A program made the position numbers and the translations under genes. A stretch of DNA of 64,000 nt from Chryseobacterium pennae (GTDB lineage: Bacteria > Bacteroidota > Bacteroidia > Flavobacteriales > Weeksellaceae). Positions within the stretch are counted from its first letter, which is position 1. Each line of letters opens with the position of its first letter. The notes under the pieces are model-generated. The model saw nothing but the letters and a program-made list of their open reading frames with translations. It had not been told where the DNA came from and ran no database searches. This document shows, one piece after another, positions 16,308-25,398 of the stretch. The stretch covers positions 1-64,000 of the forward strand of contig NZ_QNVT01000027.1 in the NCBI RefSeq assembly GCF_003385515.1, written 5' to 3'.

Positions 16308-17342
16308 ATGATTTTAAAAATTGCTTTTTTATTCGCAGGAACTATTCTTGCATTCTGGATCAGCGCTATCTGTGGAGGTGGTGCAAGCCTTATTCTGATT
16401 CCGATCCTGAATCTTTTGCTTCCTACCTCACTGGTTCCTTTTTCTCTAACGATTGGAACCTTTACAAGTTCAGCTTCCCGAATTGCTGTATTTAAACAAC
16501 ATATTAACTGGAAGATATTTTTATGGTTTGTTCCGTTTTCTATTCCGGCTGTTCTGTTGGGTGCCTATCTGATTAAATATGTAAACCCCAATTATCTGCA
16601 ACTAATGGTAGCATTCTTCCTGATCGCCAATCTGCCGCAGCTTTTTGCCTCTAAAAATAAAATTGAAGAAACAGGAAAAGAATATCCAAAATCAGCATTG
16701 GCTCTTATTGGTTTCTCTGCAGGTTTTATTTCGGGGATTACAGGAGCTGTAGGATTGCTTTTTAACCGTTTTTACTTAAAATTCGGACTTAAAAAAGAGG
16801 AAATTGTAGCAACCCGTGCGGCTAATGAAATTTTTCTTCATCTTATTAAACTTATCATTTATATTTCATTAGGACTATATTCCAATACTGCTCTTTGGTT
16901 AGGAATTGCGATTGCAGTAGCCGCTATTCTTTCTTCTTATACCGTGAAATATATTCTGCCGCATCTGAGTGAAAACCTGTTTAAAAAGATAGGGTATGGG
17001 GCTATGGTTGTTTCCGGGATCATTTTAATGACAAGTACTTCAGGAAAGATTATCCAGCAGGATCAGATTGTGATTAATTCTTCATCCACCAGGCATAAAA
17101 ATGTTTATACAATGTCCTGGAGAAACACCCGGATGGTTCTTGAATATAAAGGTCAAGAAGGAATAGAAATAGAGAAAAATGTACAGCCTGAGGAACTGTC
17201 CGGACATCTGAAAGAAAAGTATCATACCCTCATAGAACATTACGATGAGGTTCGTATTGAAAAAGTATATGTATTAGGAAAGAAGACCTCTCATGAGTTT
17301 TATTGTTATAAAGGCAATGTGCTTACAAAATTTAAAGCTTAA
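16308..17342 (+). CDS. TSUP-family (TauE/SafE) membrane transporter with C-terminal extension
   Basis: A 344-residue inner-membrane protein. Residues 1-245 form the two-fold TSUP repeat, each half carrying its family motif: SAICGGGASLILIPIL near residue 20 and GFISGITGAVGLLFNRF near 140. TSUP members export sulfite, sulfoacetate or other organosulfur anions; the substrate here is unknown. After the last helix (about 230-245) there is a soluble tail of about 95 residues (starting KIIQQDQIV) that is not part of the usual domain. The gene follows the kinase by 93 bases and begins a run of four envelope genes. The short box CATCTTTG upstream is one mismatch from TAnnTTTG. Confidence 0.87.
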   Translation: MILKIAFLFAGTILAFWISAICGGGASLILIPILNLLLPTSLVPFSLTIGTFTSSASRIAVFKQHINWKIFLWFVPFSIPAVLLGAYLIKYVNPNYLQLMVAFFLIANLPQLFASKNKIEETGKEYPKSALALIGFSAGFISGITGAVGLLFNRFYLKFGLKKEEIVATRAANEIFLHLIKLIIYISLGLYSNTALWLGIAIAVAAILSSYTVKYILPHLSENLFKKIGYGAMVVSGIILMTSTSGKIIQQDQIVINSSSTRHKNVYTMSWRNTRMVLEYKGQEGIEIEKNVQPEELSGHLKEKYHTLIEHYDEVRIEKVYVLGKKTSHEFYCYKGNVLTKFKA

Positions 17343-17456
17343 TAGTATAATTCTGAATTATAAAATATAGATAAACAGTGTTTTACCATGGAGTTTTTCG
17401 CAGATTGACACAATTTATCCTTCTGAATATTTTAACCCAATAAGAAAATAAATACA

Positions 17457-18209
17457 ATGAGAACGGCAAATAAAGTAGCAGCAGTCACTATCCTTTTCTG
17501 GCTTATGAAAATTGTAGCGACCACTTTAGGAGAGACCCTTGGTGATTTTATTTCCATGACCCTGAATTTGGGTTACACGAAAGGAATCCTCATTACCTTA
17601 TTCTTTTTCATCTTTATATTATCAATACAACTCAGCGTCAAAAAATATATCCCGGCTGTGTACTGGTTGGTTATCATCGCAACAACCACACTGGGAACGG
17701 AAATTTCAGATTTTATTGACAGAACATTGAAAGCCGGATATTTAACAGGAAGCCTGATACTTCTTTCCGGGCTTTTACTTTCGCTTTTTTTATGGTATAA
17801 AAAGTATCGTAATCTTGAGGTATTCCCCCTATTTGAAAGAAATAAAGAATTCTATTACTGGACCGCTATATTATTCTCCAATAGCCTTGGAACTGCATTT
17901 GGGGATTTTTTGAGTGATAATTTAGGACTTGGATATATGACGGGAGCTTTGATTACCGGACTGATCATTCTGATTGTTGTACTGCTCCATTATTTTACAA
18001 AGATCAATCATGTGGTTTTGTTTTGGATCGCCTTTGTATTGACCAGACCGTTTGGAGCTACTTTTGGAGACCTTTTGACTAAACCTCTTACAAAAGGAGG
18101 TCTTGATCTGGGAACAATCAATGCTTCTTTGGTATCTCTAGCCTTAATGATCGTAATGATTTTTATTTCGCAAAGAAAACAAATTAACGAACCTAATCTT
18201 CAAAACTGA
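17457..18209 (+). CDS. Four-repeat integral membrane protein (COG4705-like)
   Basis: A 250-residue inner-membrane protein built from four tandem copies of a two-helix unit. Each has a Trp-containing first helix (W15, W70, W135, W190) ending in a motif like TLGETLGDF: residues 23-43, 78-98, 143-163 and 198-219, followed by Gly-Tyr-x-x-Gly at the start of the next helix in the first three copies. It matches the uncharacterised COG4705 type of membrane proteins. Function unknown; acidic residues conserved in each repeat, facing a four-fold centre, would suit cation handling, but that is inference. It lies between the TSUP exporter and the TonB-dependent receptor in one run. Confidence 0.75.
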   Translation: MRTANKVAAVTILFWLMKIVATTLGETLGDFISMTLNLGYTKGILITLFFFIFILSIQLSVKKYIPAVYWLVIIATTTLGTEISDFIDRTLKAGYLTGSLILLSGLLLSLFLWYKKYRNLEVFPLFERNKEFYYWTAILFSNSLGTAFGDFLSDNLGLGYMTGALITGLIILIVVLLHYFTKINHVVLFWIAFVLTRPFGATFGDLLTKPLTKGGLDLGTINASLVSLALMIVMIFISQRKQINEPNLQN

Positions 18210-18245
18210 AATTTTATACAATAAGTAATTAAAGCCCCAATTATA

Positions 18246-20663
18246 ATGAACAGATCAAAATTTTTACTTTTCCCAACCGTTGCTATTTCTTCTATGGTGA
18301 CCGCACAAGTCAGTTCAGTCACCTTTTCCGGAAAAGTAACCACTAAGGATAAGGAAGCCATTCCTTATTCCAATATAATTTTAAAAAAGGAAAAAGATAC
18401 AGCATTTGTTGCCGGAACAATTACCAATGAAGAGGGAAGGTTTTCTATTAGCGGAGTTAAACCAGATCATTACTTACTGGAGGCTTCCATCGCAGGATAT
18501 AATACGCATAAACAATCTGTTTTTATTGGAGGCCTTTCTGAGTTTTTAGAAATTCCGCCGATAGAACTCAATCAAAAACAAGAAAAAGAAACAACAATTG
18601 AAGAAGTCGTTATATCTGCTTCTAAAAAAAATGAACTGGATAACAAACTTGATAAAAAAACCTATTCTGTAGCGGATAATATCAGCCAAAGTGGAGGATC
18701 AGTATTGCAGAGTATGCAGAATCTTCCCGGGATTACTGTACAGGACGGAAAAGTACAATTGAGAGGAAATGATAAGGTAACCGTTCTTATTGATGGTAAG
18801 CAGACCGCCCTTACGGGATTTGGAAGCCAGACCGGACTTGATAATATTCCGTCTTCAGCCATTGAGAAGATTGAGATTATCAACAATCCTTCTTCAAAGT
18901 ATGATGCCAACGGAAATGCTGGAATCATCAATATTATCATGAAGAAAAACAAACAGAATGGCTGGAACGGAAAAATAGGGTTTACAGCAGGTCTGGGCTC
19001 ATTGTGGGTAAGAAAAGACAACTTGCCAACCATCAGGCCTCAATATACACTGACTCCAAAAATTAATCCGTCTCTTTCTCTTAATTACAGAAAAAATAAG
19101 ATCAATCTATTTCTACAGGCTGATAATTTATACACAGAAACTCTCAATAAAAATGAATTTGTAACCCGTACTTACGATAACGGAACGGTTATTAACTCTC
19201 AATTGAAAAGAAACAGAAATACCAACTTCTTTAACACAAAAGCAGGATTAGACTGGAATATTGACGCCCAGAATACTTTAACTATTTCAGGAATGTACGG
19301 AAGTGAAAAAATTATAGATCGTGGAGATCAGCCATTTTTCAATGGAGATAAGTCTCAGCGCCTTCGTTTGTGGCAATTTCTGGAAGATGAGCTGAAAACG
19401 ACCATAATGGGGAGTGCTTCTTATCAGCATAAATTTAAAGAAGCAGGTCATTTATTAAATGTTGGATTCAATTATACTTTTCACAGGGAGGATGAAAAAT
19501 ATTTCTATGATAATTATTTACCGGCATCTACCGGAACTGATGCTTTCAAACTCTTATCAGATGAACAGGTTTATGATTTCAATGTAGATTATATAAAGCC
19601 TTTAAAATATGGCAGAATTGAAACAGGTATTAAACTGAGAAGCAGAAGTATTCCTACCAATATGAACTTTATTCCCGGAACAAATTCAGTACTGGATGCA
19701 TCTGCCGGTGGTAAAGCTGACTATAAAGAATTTATTCCTGCTGTTTATGGAAACTATATTTTTGAGAATGAAAAATGGGAGGCTGAGCTTGGGCTAAGGC
19801 TGGAATATGTAAGAATTGAATATGATGTGAATCCTAATCATCCAACGTATAAAAGTGATGGATACCATTATACTCAGCCATTTCCCAATTTTAGACTAGC
19901 CTATAAACTGAATGACCATAACAAGTTTTCAGTGTTCTATAACAGGAGAGTAGACCGTCCGAATGAAGTGGATATCAGAATATTTCCAAAATATGATGAT
20001 GCCGAAATCATTAAGGTTGGAAATCCGGCATTAAGGCCACAATTTACCAACTCTATTGAATTGGGATATAAATATAATTGGGATAATGGATATTTATATT
20101 CTGCCATATATCATCGCTTTGCCAATGGAACAATTACCCGGATCTCGAGTATTGTACCATGCAGTAATCTGATCTATGCGATTTTTCAAAATGCCGGTAA
20201 AAGCTATAATACAGGATTAGAAGCAATCTGGAATCAAAAGGTTTCGGATGTCTACTCATTCAATATCAATGGAAATATCTATCGTAACCAGATCAATGCA
20301 TTTACAGTTCAAAATCTATATCCTCAGCCTAATATATTTTCAGCAGACATGCAGAACGCTGTTTCCGGAAATATAAAGCTGAATAACATCTTTCGTTTTT
20401 CAAAAGGACTGAATATTCAGCTTACAGCTGTTTATCTGGCCCCGGATGTTATTCCTCAGGGAAAAATAAAAGAAAGGTTTACCATGGATATTGGGTTGAA
20501 AAAAGCAATTCAGAAAGGAAAAGGGGAGCTTTTCTTAAATGCCTCTGATCTCCTCAACACAATGCTTATTAAGAAAAATATTCAAGGGATGGGGTTTGCA
20601 TATACCAGCAATGATTATTATGAAACCCAGGTTGTAAGACTGGGATACAGCTATAAGTTTTAA
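18246..20663 (+). CDS. TonB-dependent outer-membrane receptor (PF14905-type barrel)
   Basis: An 805-residue outer-membrane protein. It has a signal peptide (about 1-21, ending VTAQ), then a carboxypeptidase-regulatory-like beta sandwich (about 26-110, SGKVTTKDKEAIPYSNIIL), a plug domain (about 115-235, SGGSVLQSMQNLPGITVQDG, VLIDGKQTAL, INNPSSKYDANGNAGIINI) and a 22-strand-type barrel of the outer membrane beta-barrel family ending GYSYKF. The ligand is unknown. It is followed after 21 bases by the PAP2 phosphatase, so the two are almost certainly co-transcribed, and the pair sits below an OmpR/kinase system. Confidence 0.92.
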   Translation: MNRSKFLLFPTVAISSMVTAQVSSVTFSGKVTTKDKEAIPYSNIILKKEKDTAFVAGTITNEEGRFSISGVKPDHYLLEASIAGYNTHKQSVFIGGLSEFLEIPPIELNQKQEKETTIEEVVISASKKNELDNKLDKKTYSVADNISQSGGSVLQSMQNLPGITVQDGKVQLRGNDKVTVLIDGKQTALTGFGSQTGLDNIPSSAIEKIEIINNPSSKYDANGNAGIINIIMKKNKQNGWNGKIGFTAGLGSLWVRKDNLPTIRPQYTLTPKINPSLSLNYRKNKINLFLQADNLYTETLNKNEFVTRTYDNGTVINSQLKRNRNTNFFNTKAGLDWNIDAQNTLTISGMYGSEKIIDRGDQPFFNGDKSQRLRLWQFLEDELKTTIMGSASYQHKFKEAGHLLNVGFNYTFHREDEKYFYDNYLPASTGTDAFKLLSDEQVYDFNVDYIKPLKYGRIETGIKLRSRSIPTNMNFIPGTNSVLDASAGGKADYKEFIPAVYGNYIFENEKWEAELGLRLEYVRIEYDVNPNHPTYKSDGYHYTQPFPNFRLAYKLNDHNKFSVFYNRRVDRPNEVDIRIFPKYDDAEIIKVGNPALRPQFTNSIELGYKYNWDNGYLYSAIYHRFANGTITRISSIVPCSNLIYAIFQNAGKSYNTGLEAIWNQKVSDVYSFNINGNIYRNQINAFTVQNLYPQPNIFSADMQNAVSGNIKLNNIFRFSKGLNIQLTAVYLAPDVIPQGKIKERFTMDIGLKKAIQKGKGELFLNASDLLNTMLIKKNIQGMGFAYTSNDYYETQVVRLGYSYKF

Positions 20664-20684
20664 TATAAAAACAATCTAAGTAAA

Positions 20685-21485
20685 ATGAAAAGGTCCTGTC
20701 AAAAATTACTCATTTATCTATTGATTTTCACCTCTGTTATCAGTAAAATCAATGCTCAGAATAATGATACTATTATGGCTGATGAGTCTAAAAAAGATAG
20801 TTTGTCTGGTATCCATACAAGTAAGCTGAATTATAAAAGTCTGATTCTTCCTACAGCATTCATTGCGTATGGAGTAGCAGGCTTAACAACAGATAAGCTC
20901 AAACAACTTAATTTTTCTACCCGTACAGAGATTAATGAACATCAGCCGGCACCAATGAACCTGGATAATTATACCCAATATGTTCCTGCAGTAATGGTAT
21001 ACGGATTGAATACCATAGGAATAAAAGGAAAACATAATCTAAGAGACCGTACTATTATTTATGCTTCTTCACAACTGATTTCTGCGGCATTTACCATGCC
21101 TTTAAAATACCTTGTCAAAGAAGAGAGACCCGATCAGTCAAACACCCTTTTCTTTCCTTCCGGGCACTCTGCCACAGCATTTTCTTCTGCCCAGTTTATG
21201 TTCAGGGAATATAAAGATACCAATTTCTGGCTTAGCCTTTCCGGATATCCGTTTGCCATTTTTACAGGAGTATACCGGATGCTGAATGACAAACACTGGC
21301 TGGGAGACGTAGTTGCAGGCGCCGGCTTTGGAATTCTCTCTACAGAACTGGCTTACTGGCTTTTCCCAAGGATCGATACTATCCTTCGTGGAAAGAATAA
21401 AGCTAAACCCCTCTCAAGTTCTACCATGGTTATGCCTTTCTATCAAAATAAAATAATAGGAATAGGATTGGTTAAAAATTTCTGA
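20685..21485 (+). CDS. PAP2-family phosphatase
   Basis: A 266-residue envelope phosphatase of the type 2 phosphatidic acid phosphatase family. A signal peptide or first anchor is at 1-24 (ending INAQ). The three catalytic motifs are complete: KYLVKEERPD, PSGHSAT and YRMLNDKHWLGDVVAG (KxxxxxxRP, PSGH, SRxxxxxHxxxD variant with Tyr before Arg). Such enzymes dephosphorylate lipid pyrophosphates, undecaprenyl-PP or lipid A. It is tightly coupled to the TonB-dependent receptor and ends the run, before a GC-rich terminator. Confidence 0.92.
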   Translation: MKRSCQKLLIYLLIFTSVISKINAQNNDTIMADESKKDSLSGIHTSKLNYKSLILPTAFIAYGVAGLTTDKLKQLNFSTRTEINEHQPAPMNLDNYTQYVPAVMVYGLNTIGIKGKHNLRDRTIIYASSQLISAAFTMPLKYLVKEERPDQSNTLFFPSGHSATAFSSAQFMFREYKDTNFWLSLSGYPFAIFTGVYRMLNDKHWLGDVVAGAGFGILSTELAYWLFPRIDTILRGKNKAKPLSSSTMVMPFYQNKIIGIGLVKNF

Positions 21486-21594
21486 ATCAACCTTTTGTTG
21501 CTGAACGTTTGTTAATTTTTAACCATTAAGGATATTGATCTTAAAGTTAAGATTCAAATAAATTTGAATGAAGCATTTAATTTATTGATAAAGT

Positions 21595-21621
21595 GAATCG
21601 GCGGCCTGTGGCCGCCGATTC
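21595..21621. terminator. GC-rich bidirectional hairpin
   Basis: GAATCGGCGGCC (21595-21606), three-base loop TGT, and the perfect complement at 21610-21621: a 12-bp stem, far more GC-rich than its surroundings. It lies between the convergent PAP2 and hydrolase genes. The T tract on either side is weak, so it acts as a terminator or transcript-end stabiliser. Confidence 0.75.
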
Positions 21622-21665
21622 ATATTCTTTCAAACTAAAAACATTGTCTATTGATGGATAATATA

Positions 21666-22589
21666 TTACAAATTTTCCATGTAAAAAGGGATCAATTTAT
21701 CCAATGCTATTTTTACAGGCTCCGGCTGATCATACAGTTCGTAATGTGACCATCCTTCCGCAATCACAAGTTCCTTTTTCTCTGATCTGGCTCTTCTCAT
21801 AATCTCCAGGCCATCTCTGTACGCTCCAAAACCTCCGGGCTTATCCCCAATTACTACCATTAATGGTTGTGTGAGTAATACCTCTGCAAGATAAAAAGCA
21901 TCCCAGCTTACTGCGGCACTGCTTCGGGAATATAGATAGCTGGTTGCTCCGTGTGGTTTTTCCCCTCTTGAGGTTTTGTAATATTCTGTAGCTTCCAATA
22001 CATCAATATCCTTGATTCCAGCTGATTCCCCAGCTTCTACAGATGGTGGTAAAAATTGGTCAATACGTCTTTCTGCTCCTCTTGCTTCTGCTGTACGTTG
22101 TTCCGCAATCTTCTCCAACGCATCAATAGGGTTCCAGTTTCCGAATGCTTCTCTCCAAAGTCTTCCATAATTAGCTCCTGTAATGCTTCCTACAGCCTTG
22201 ATACGACGTTCTGTCATAGCTGCGTTGATTGCATAACCACCGCCACCACAAATTCCCAATACCCCGATACGTTTTTCATCTACATAGGGAAGGGTTACAA
22301 GATAATCGCAGGCACAACGGAAATCTTCCACTCTTAATGTGGGATCTTCAATGAAACGGATATCTCCGCCACTCGCTCCCTGAAATGATGCATCAAATGC
22401 CAGCACTACAAATCCTGCATCTGCCAATGCCTGTCCATACACATTTCCGGAAGTTTGTTCTTTACAGCTTCCTATTGGATGTGCACTAATGATGGCTGCA
22501 TATTTTTTATTTTCGTCAAAATTAGGAGGGAAATAGAGATCTGCTGCAACGTCCCAGTTAAGATTTTTGAATGTTACTGATTGAATCAT
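21666..22589 (-). CDS. Alpha/beta hydrolase with Cys nucleophile elbow
   Basis: A 307-residue cytosolic alpha/beta hydrolase of the dienelactone-hydrolase/YcjY-like group. The nucleophile elbow reads GICGGGG (near residue 114), so the nucleophile is Cys, as in dienelactone hydrolases, instead of Ser. Other traits are the early HPIGSCKEQ region, VVIGDKPGG near the acid residue, and the catalytic His in EGWSHYELYD close to the C-terminus. Substrate unknown. It is a single gene with an exact TAnnTTTG promoter box 45 bases upstream and a sharp inverted repeat just above that, suggesting a dedicated repressor. Confidence 0.88.
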   Translation of the reverse strand: MIQSVTFKNLNWDVAADLYFPPNFDENKKYAAIISAHPIGSCKEQTSGNVYGQALADAGFVVLAFDASFQGASGGDIRFIEDPTLRVEDFRCACDYLVTLPYVDEKRIGVLGICGGGGYAINAAMTERRIKAVGSITGANYGRLWREAFGNWNPIDALEKIAEQRTAEARGAERRIDQFLPPSVEAGESAGIKDIDVLEATEYYKTSRGEKPHGATSYLYSRSSAAVSWDAFYLAEVLLTQPLMVVIGDKPGGFGAYRDGLEIMRRARSEKKELVIAEGWSHYELYDQPEPVKIALDKLIPFYMENL

Positions 22590-22634
22590 AATACTTGTTT
22601 TTTAGTGATTAACACTGTGATTATTTTATGATAC

Positions 22635-22642
22635 AAATGTAC
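22635..22642 (-). promoter_or_regulatory. Bacteroidota -7 promoter box for hydrolase gene
   Basis: The minus strand reads TACATTTG, an exact TAnnTTTG element, about 45 bases upstream of the hydrolase ATG. A TTTG lies 14 bases further up, closer than the usual 17-23. Confidence 0.6.
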
Positions 22643-22661
22643 AGGCATTCATTTTCAAAGC

Positions 22662-22680
22662 AGGTAAACATATTACCTGA
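22662..22680. promoter_or_regulatory. Inverted repeat, candidate operator
   Basis: CAGGTAAacataTTACCTG is a perfect 7-bp inverted repeat with a 5-base spacer. Its centre is 33 bases above the -7 box of the hydrolase gene, where it would cover the -33 region. A second palindrome, AAACCT-TC-AGGTTT, lies at 22707-22720. No cognate regulator is adjacent. Confidence 0.5.
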
Positions 22681-22869
22681 AAACGGATACATTTTACTGA
22701 TAGGAAAACCTTCAGGTTTCGAAAGACCTAGTGTTTATTTTAAAACAAGATTAATTTACATTCAGAATTATTAATCCAACAATGACGTTAAAAAATTTTA
22801 AAATATGAATGTTTATTCCTTTACAAATTATATTTTTACTCTTTCTAATTCAAATAAACTAAAAAAACC

Positions 22870-24474
22870 ATGAAATTCAATTACAAAAAAACACTACCTG
22901 TATTGGCCGGTATTTTTTTTTCGGGCTTTGCTATGGCACAAGCTCCGTCCATACAGTGGCAAAAATCTTTTGGAGGCACCGGAAGTGACTATGCAAGTTC
23001 TATCATACAGACAGCAGATGGTGGATATATGATTGCTGCATCGTCTAACTCAACTAACGGTCATGTTACCGGAAATCACGGAAATTCAGATTACTGGCTC
23101 TTAAAATTAAATTCTACAGGAGGTCTTCAATGGCAAAAAACTTTTGGAGGAACTGGAGATGACAGAGCCACTTCAGTTATTCAGACTACAGATGGTGGAT
23201 ATGTGGTTGCCGGAAATTCTGATTCAAACAATGGTGATGTGACAGGCAATCATGGGTTTACGGATGGATGGGTTTTAAAATTAAATTCTGATGCCGGCGT
23301 TACTTATTGGAAAAAAGCTTTTGGAGGAACAAATTATGATACAATCAATGAAATAGTCCCAACAACAGATGGTGGATATATATTTGTGGGAAGTTCTTCT
23401 TCAAATAATACCGGTGATGTACCCGGAAATAATGGTTATATAGATTATTGGATCGTAAAAATAAATTCGGATGGAAATGTTCAATGGAAAAAATCTTTAG
23501 GGGGAACAGGAGATGACCGGGCCGGTTCTGTTGTTCAGACTACAGATGGCGGATACGTAGTTGCCGGATATGCCGAAAACAATAATGGTGATGTAACAGA
23601 AAACCATGGAGGGAAAGATTATTGGATCATAAAACTGAATTCAGATGGTGGAGTAATTTACTGGAAAAAATCTTTAGGTGGCTCACACCAGGACTTAGCA
23701 ACATCTCTTGCAAAAACTTCAGATGGAGGGTTTATTGTAGCAGGTCATGCATTTTCTAATGACGGAGATGTAACCGGAAATCATGATGGAACTGATTACT
23801 GGGTTGTAAAAATAGATGCCACAGGAAATATTCAATGGCAAAAAGCTTTGGGGGGAAGCAAAGCTGACTTTGCCTCTTCTGTCATTCAGACAAATGATGG
23901 CGGGTATTTGGTTGTAGGAAGTACAGCTTCAAATGACGGCCAGGTGACAGGATATCATCCATCTACAGGTTCAGGTTCAGGAGAAGTGCCTTCTTCTTAT
24001 GATTATTGGGCTGTAAAACTGGGTGCTACAGGAAATATTCAATGGCAAAAATGCTTGGGAGGATCAGGAGTTGATGATGCAAACTCTGTTATTCAAACAG
24101 CAGATGGGGGATATATAATTGCCGGAGGTTCTAATTCAAACAATGGTGATCTAACCGTTAATCAAGGAAATGATGATGTCTGGGTAGTAAAACTCGCTCC
24201 GGAGAATCTGGCAACAAACGAGGTTTCGAAAGATATTGTAGTTACAGCTAATGTTTTCCCTAATCCGGCAAAAGATTATATTACCTTAAAGGTTGATTAT
24301 TTTACCCCTTCTATGCAGGTTGTGATTACAGATATGTTAGGAAAAACAGTGCATCAGCAGAAATTAGAAGGACTAAGAACAAAAATTAATACAAGTCATC
24401 TTGAAAAAGGAGTTTATTTTTTAACCGTACAAGGTGGTACACAAAAAATAACTAAAAAATTCATTATAGAATAA
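22870..24474 (+). CDS. Secreted seven-repeat (beta-propeller-like) protein with T9SS sorting domain
   Basis: A 534-residue exported protein. The signal peptide is 1-24 (ending FAMAQ). Seven tandem repeats follow, each starting W-x-K-x-x-GG (Trp at 30, 88, 147, 206, 265, 323, 392) and containing TxDGGY and, in most copies, a D-Y-W-x-x-K-L strand; the period is 58-59 residues except the sixth, which has a Ser/Gly/Pro insert. Seven copies fit a seven-bladed propeller. The C-terminal 80 residues (NVFPNPAKDYITL... to the end KKFIIE) are a type A T9SS sorting domain, directing export through PorU-type secretion and surface attachment. The role is probably binding or adhesion, by inference. It is a single gene with its own terminator. 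Confidence 0.88.
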   Translation: MKFNYKKTLPVLAGIFFSGFAMAQAPSIQWQKSFGGTGSDYASSIIQTADGGYMIAASSNSTNGHVTGNHGNSDYWLLKLNSTGGLQWQKTFGGTGDDRATSVIQTTDGGYVVAGNSDSNNGDVTGNHGFTDGWVLKLNSDAGVTYWKKAFGGTNYDTINEIVPTTDGGYIFVGSSSSNNTGDVPGNNGYIDYWIVKINSDGNVQWKKSLGGTGDDRAGSVVQTTDGGYVVAGYAENNNGDVTENHGGKDYWIIKLNSDGGVIYWKKSLGGSHQDLATSLAKTSDGGFIVAGHAFSNDGDVTGNHDGTDYWVVKIDATGNIQWQKALGGSKADFASSVIQTNDGGYLVVGSTASNDGQVTGYHPSTGSGSGEVPSSYDYWAVKLGATGNIQWQKCLGGSGVDDANSVIQTADGGYIIAGGSNSNNGDLTVNQGNDDVWVVKLAPENLATNEVSKDIVVTANVFPNPAKDYITLKVDYFTPSMQVVITDMLGKTVHQQKLEGLRTKINTSHLEKGVYFLTVQGGTQKITKKFIIE

Positions 24475-24498
24475 TTTTACATTAAATATTGACCCAAA

Positions 24499-24530
24499 TA
24501 AAACCCACACTTCAAGTGTGGGGTTTTATA
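24499..24530 (+). terminator. Rho-independent terminator
   Basis: CCCACACT (24504-24511), loop TCA, AGTGTGGG (24515-24522) then GTTTT, preceded by a run of A. It closes the T9SS protein gene and lies before a convergent gene. Confidence 0.8.
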
Positions 24531-24572
24531 TTATAAACTGCATCCTTATCTCATTCATTCTAAAATTTTCTT

Positions 24573-25376
24573 TCAGACTACTTTTGCTTTTCGGATGATT
24601 TTTGCTAACAGCGCAGGGAAGAACCTTTTCAGATAAACTCCTAATATTTCTTTGCCACCAATGGCTTTTTGATTTTTCTTTTTTTCAATGGCATACAGCA
24701 TTTTTTTGGCGAAAATATCCACAGGCATTCCGTTATTGGTAGCATCGTCCATTGTTCCTTGTTTTGATCCGTCACCGGTTACTGCATGAATGGATATATT
24801 GGTTTGTATAAACCCAGGGCAGATTATCGTTATTGAAATGTTTTGAGCATATAATTCTGCGCGGAGAGCATCAAAAAAACCATGAAGTGCATGTTTTGCA
24901 GCTGCATAACCACTGCGCATCGGAGCTCCGAATATTCCCATAAGGCTTGAAACTACAGCAATCTGTCCGCCTTTATTTTGAATCATATAAGGAACCACGG
25001 CTTTGGTTAATGCCACTGTCCCTATAAAATCAACATCCATTAAGCGTTTATCTACTTCTATATCGGTTTCCATAGCCAGAGAACGTTGTGATAATCCTGC
25101 ATTATTAATCAGAATATCTATTTTTCCAAATGCAGCCTTGGCTTTGGATGCTATTTCAGGCATTTCTTTATAGTTCTTCAGATCTAAAGGAATTATAGTA
25201 TACCGGTTAACGGTAAGCCCGGCACTCTCTGCCACTTCATAAAGCTGTTCTTCATTTCTTGAGGAAAGAATAATTTTAGCATTGCTTGTTTGTACCAATT
25301 CTTTTACCAGGGCTTCCCCAATTCCTGAAGATGCTCCTGTAATCCAGATTACTTTATCGTTATAATAATTGCTCAT
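24573..25376 (-). CDS. SDR-family oxidoreductase
   Basis: A 267-residue classical short-chain dehydrogenase/reductase. It has TGASSGIGEAL (about 14-24, cofactor), DLK-N, INNAGLSQRS (about 90), and the catalytic Ser (VSSLMG) with YAAAKHA. The C-terminal 40 residues are basic (LLAKIIRKAKVV), suggesting loose membrane contact, as in DHRS7/'SDR7'-like proteins. It is the second gene of an operon with the flavoprotein dehydrogenase upstream (22-base gap), which suggests a shared lipid or steroid-like substrate; that is inference. Confidence 0.9.
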   Translation of the reverse strand: MSNYYNDKVIWITGASSGIGEALVKELVQTSNAKIILSSRNEEQLYEVAESAGLTVNRYTIIPLDLKNYKEMPEIASKAKAAFGKIDILINNAGLSQRSLAMETDIEVDKRLMDVDFIGTVALTKAVVPYMIQNKGGQIAVVSSLMGIFGAPMRSGYAAAKHALHGFFDALRAELYAQNISITIICPGFIQTNISIHAVTGDGSKQGTMDDATNNGMPVDIFAKKMLYAIEKKKNQKAIGGKEILGVYLKRFFPALLAKIIRKAKVV

Positions 25377-25398
25377 TCTGTGCTTTTATCCATTTGAA

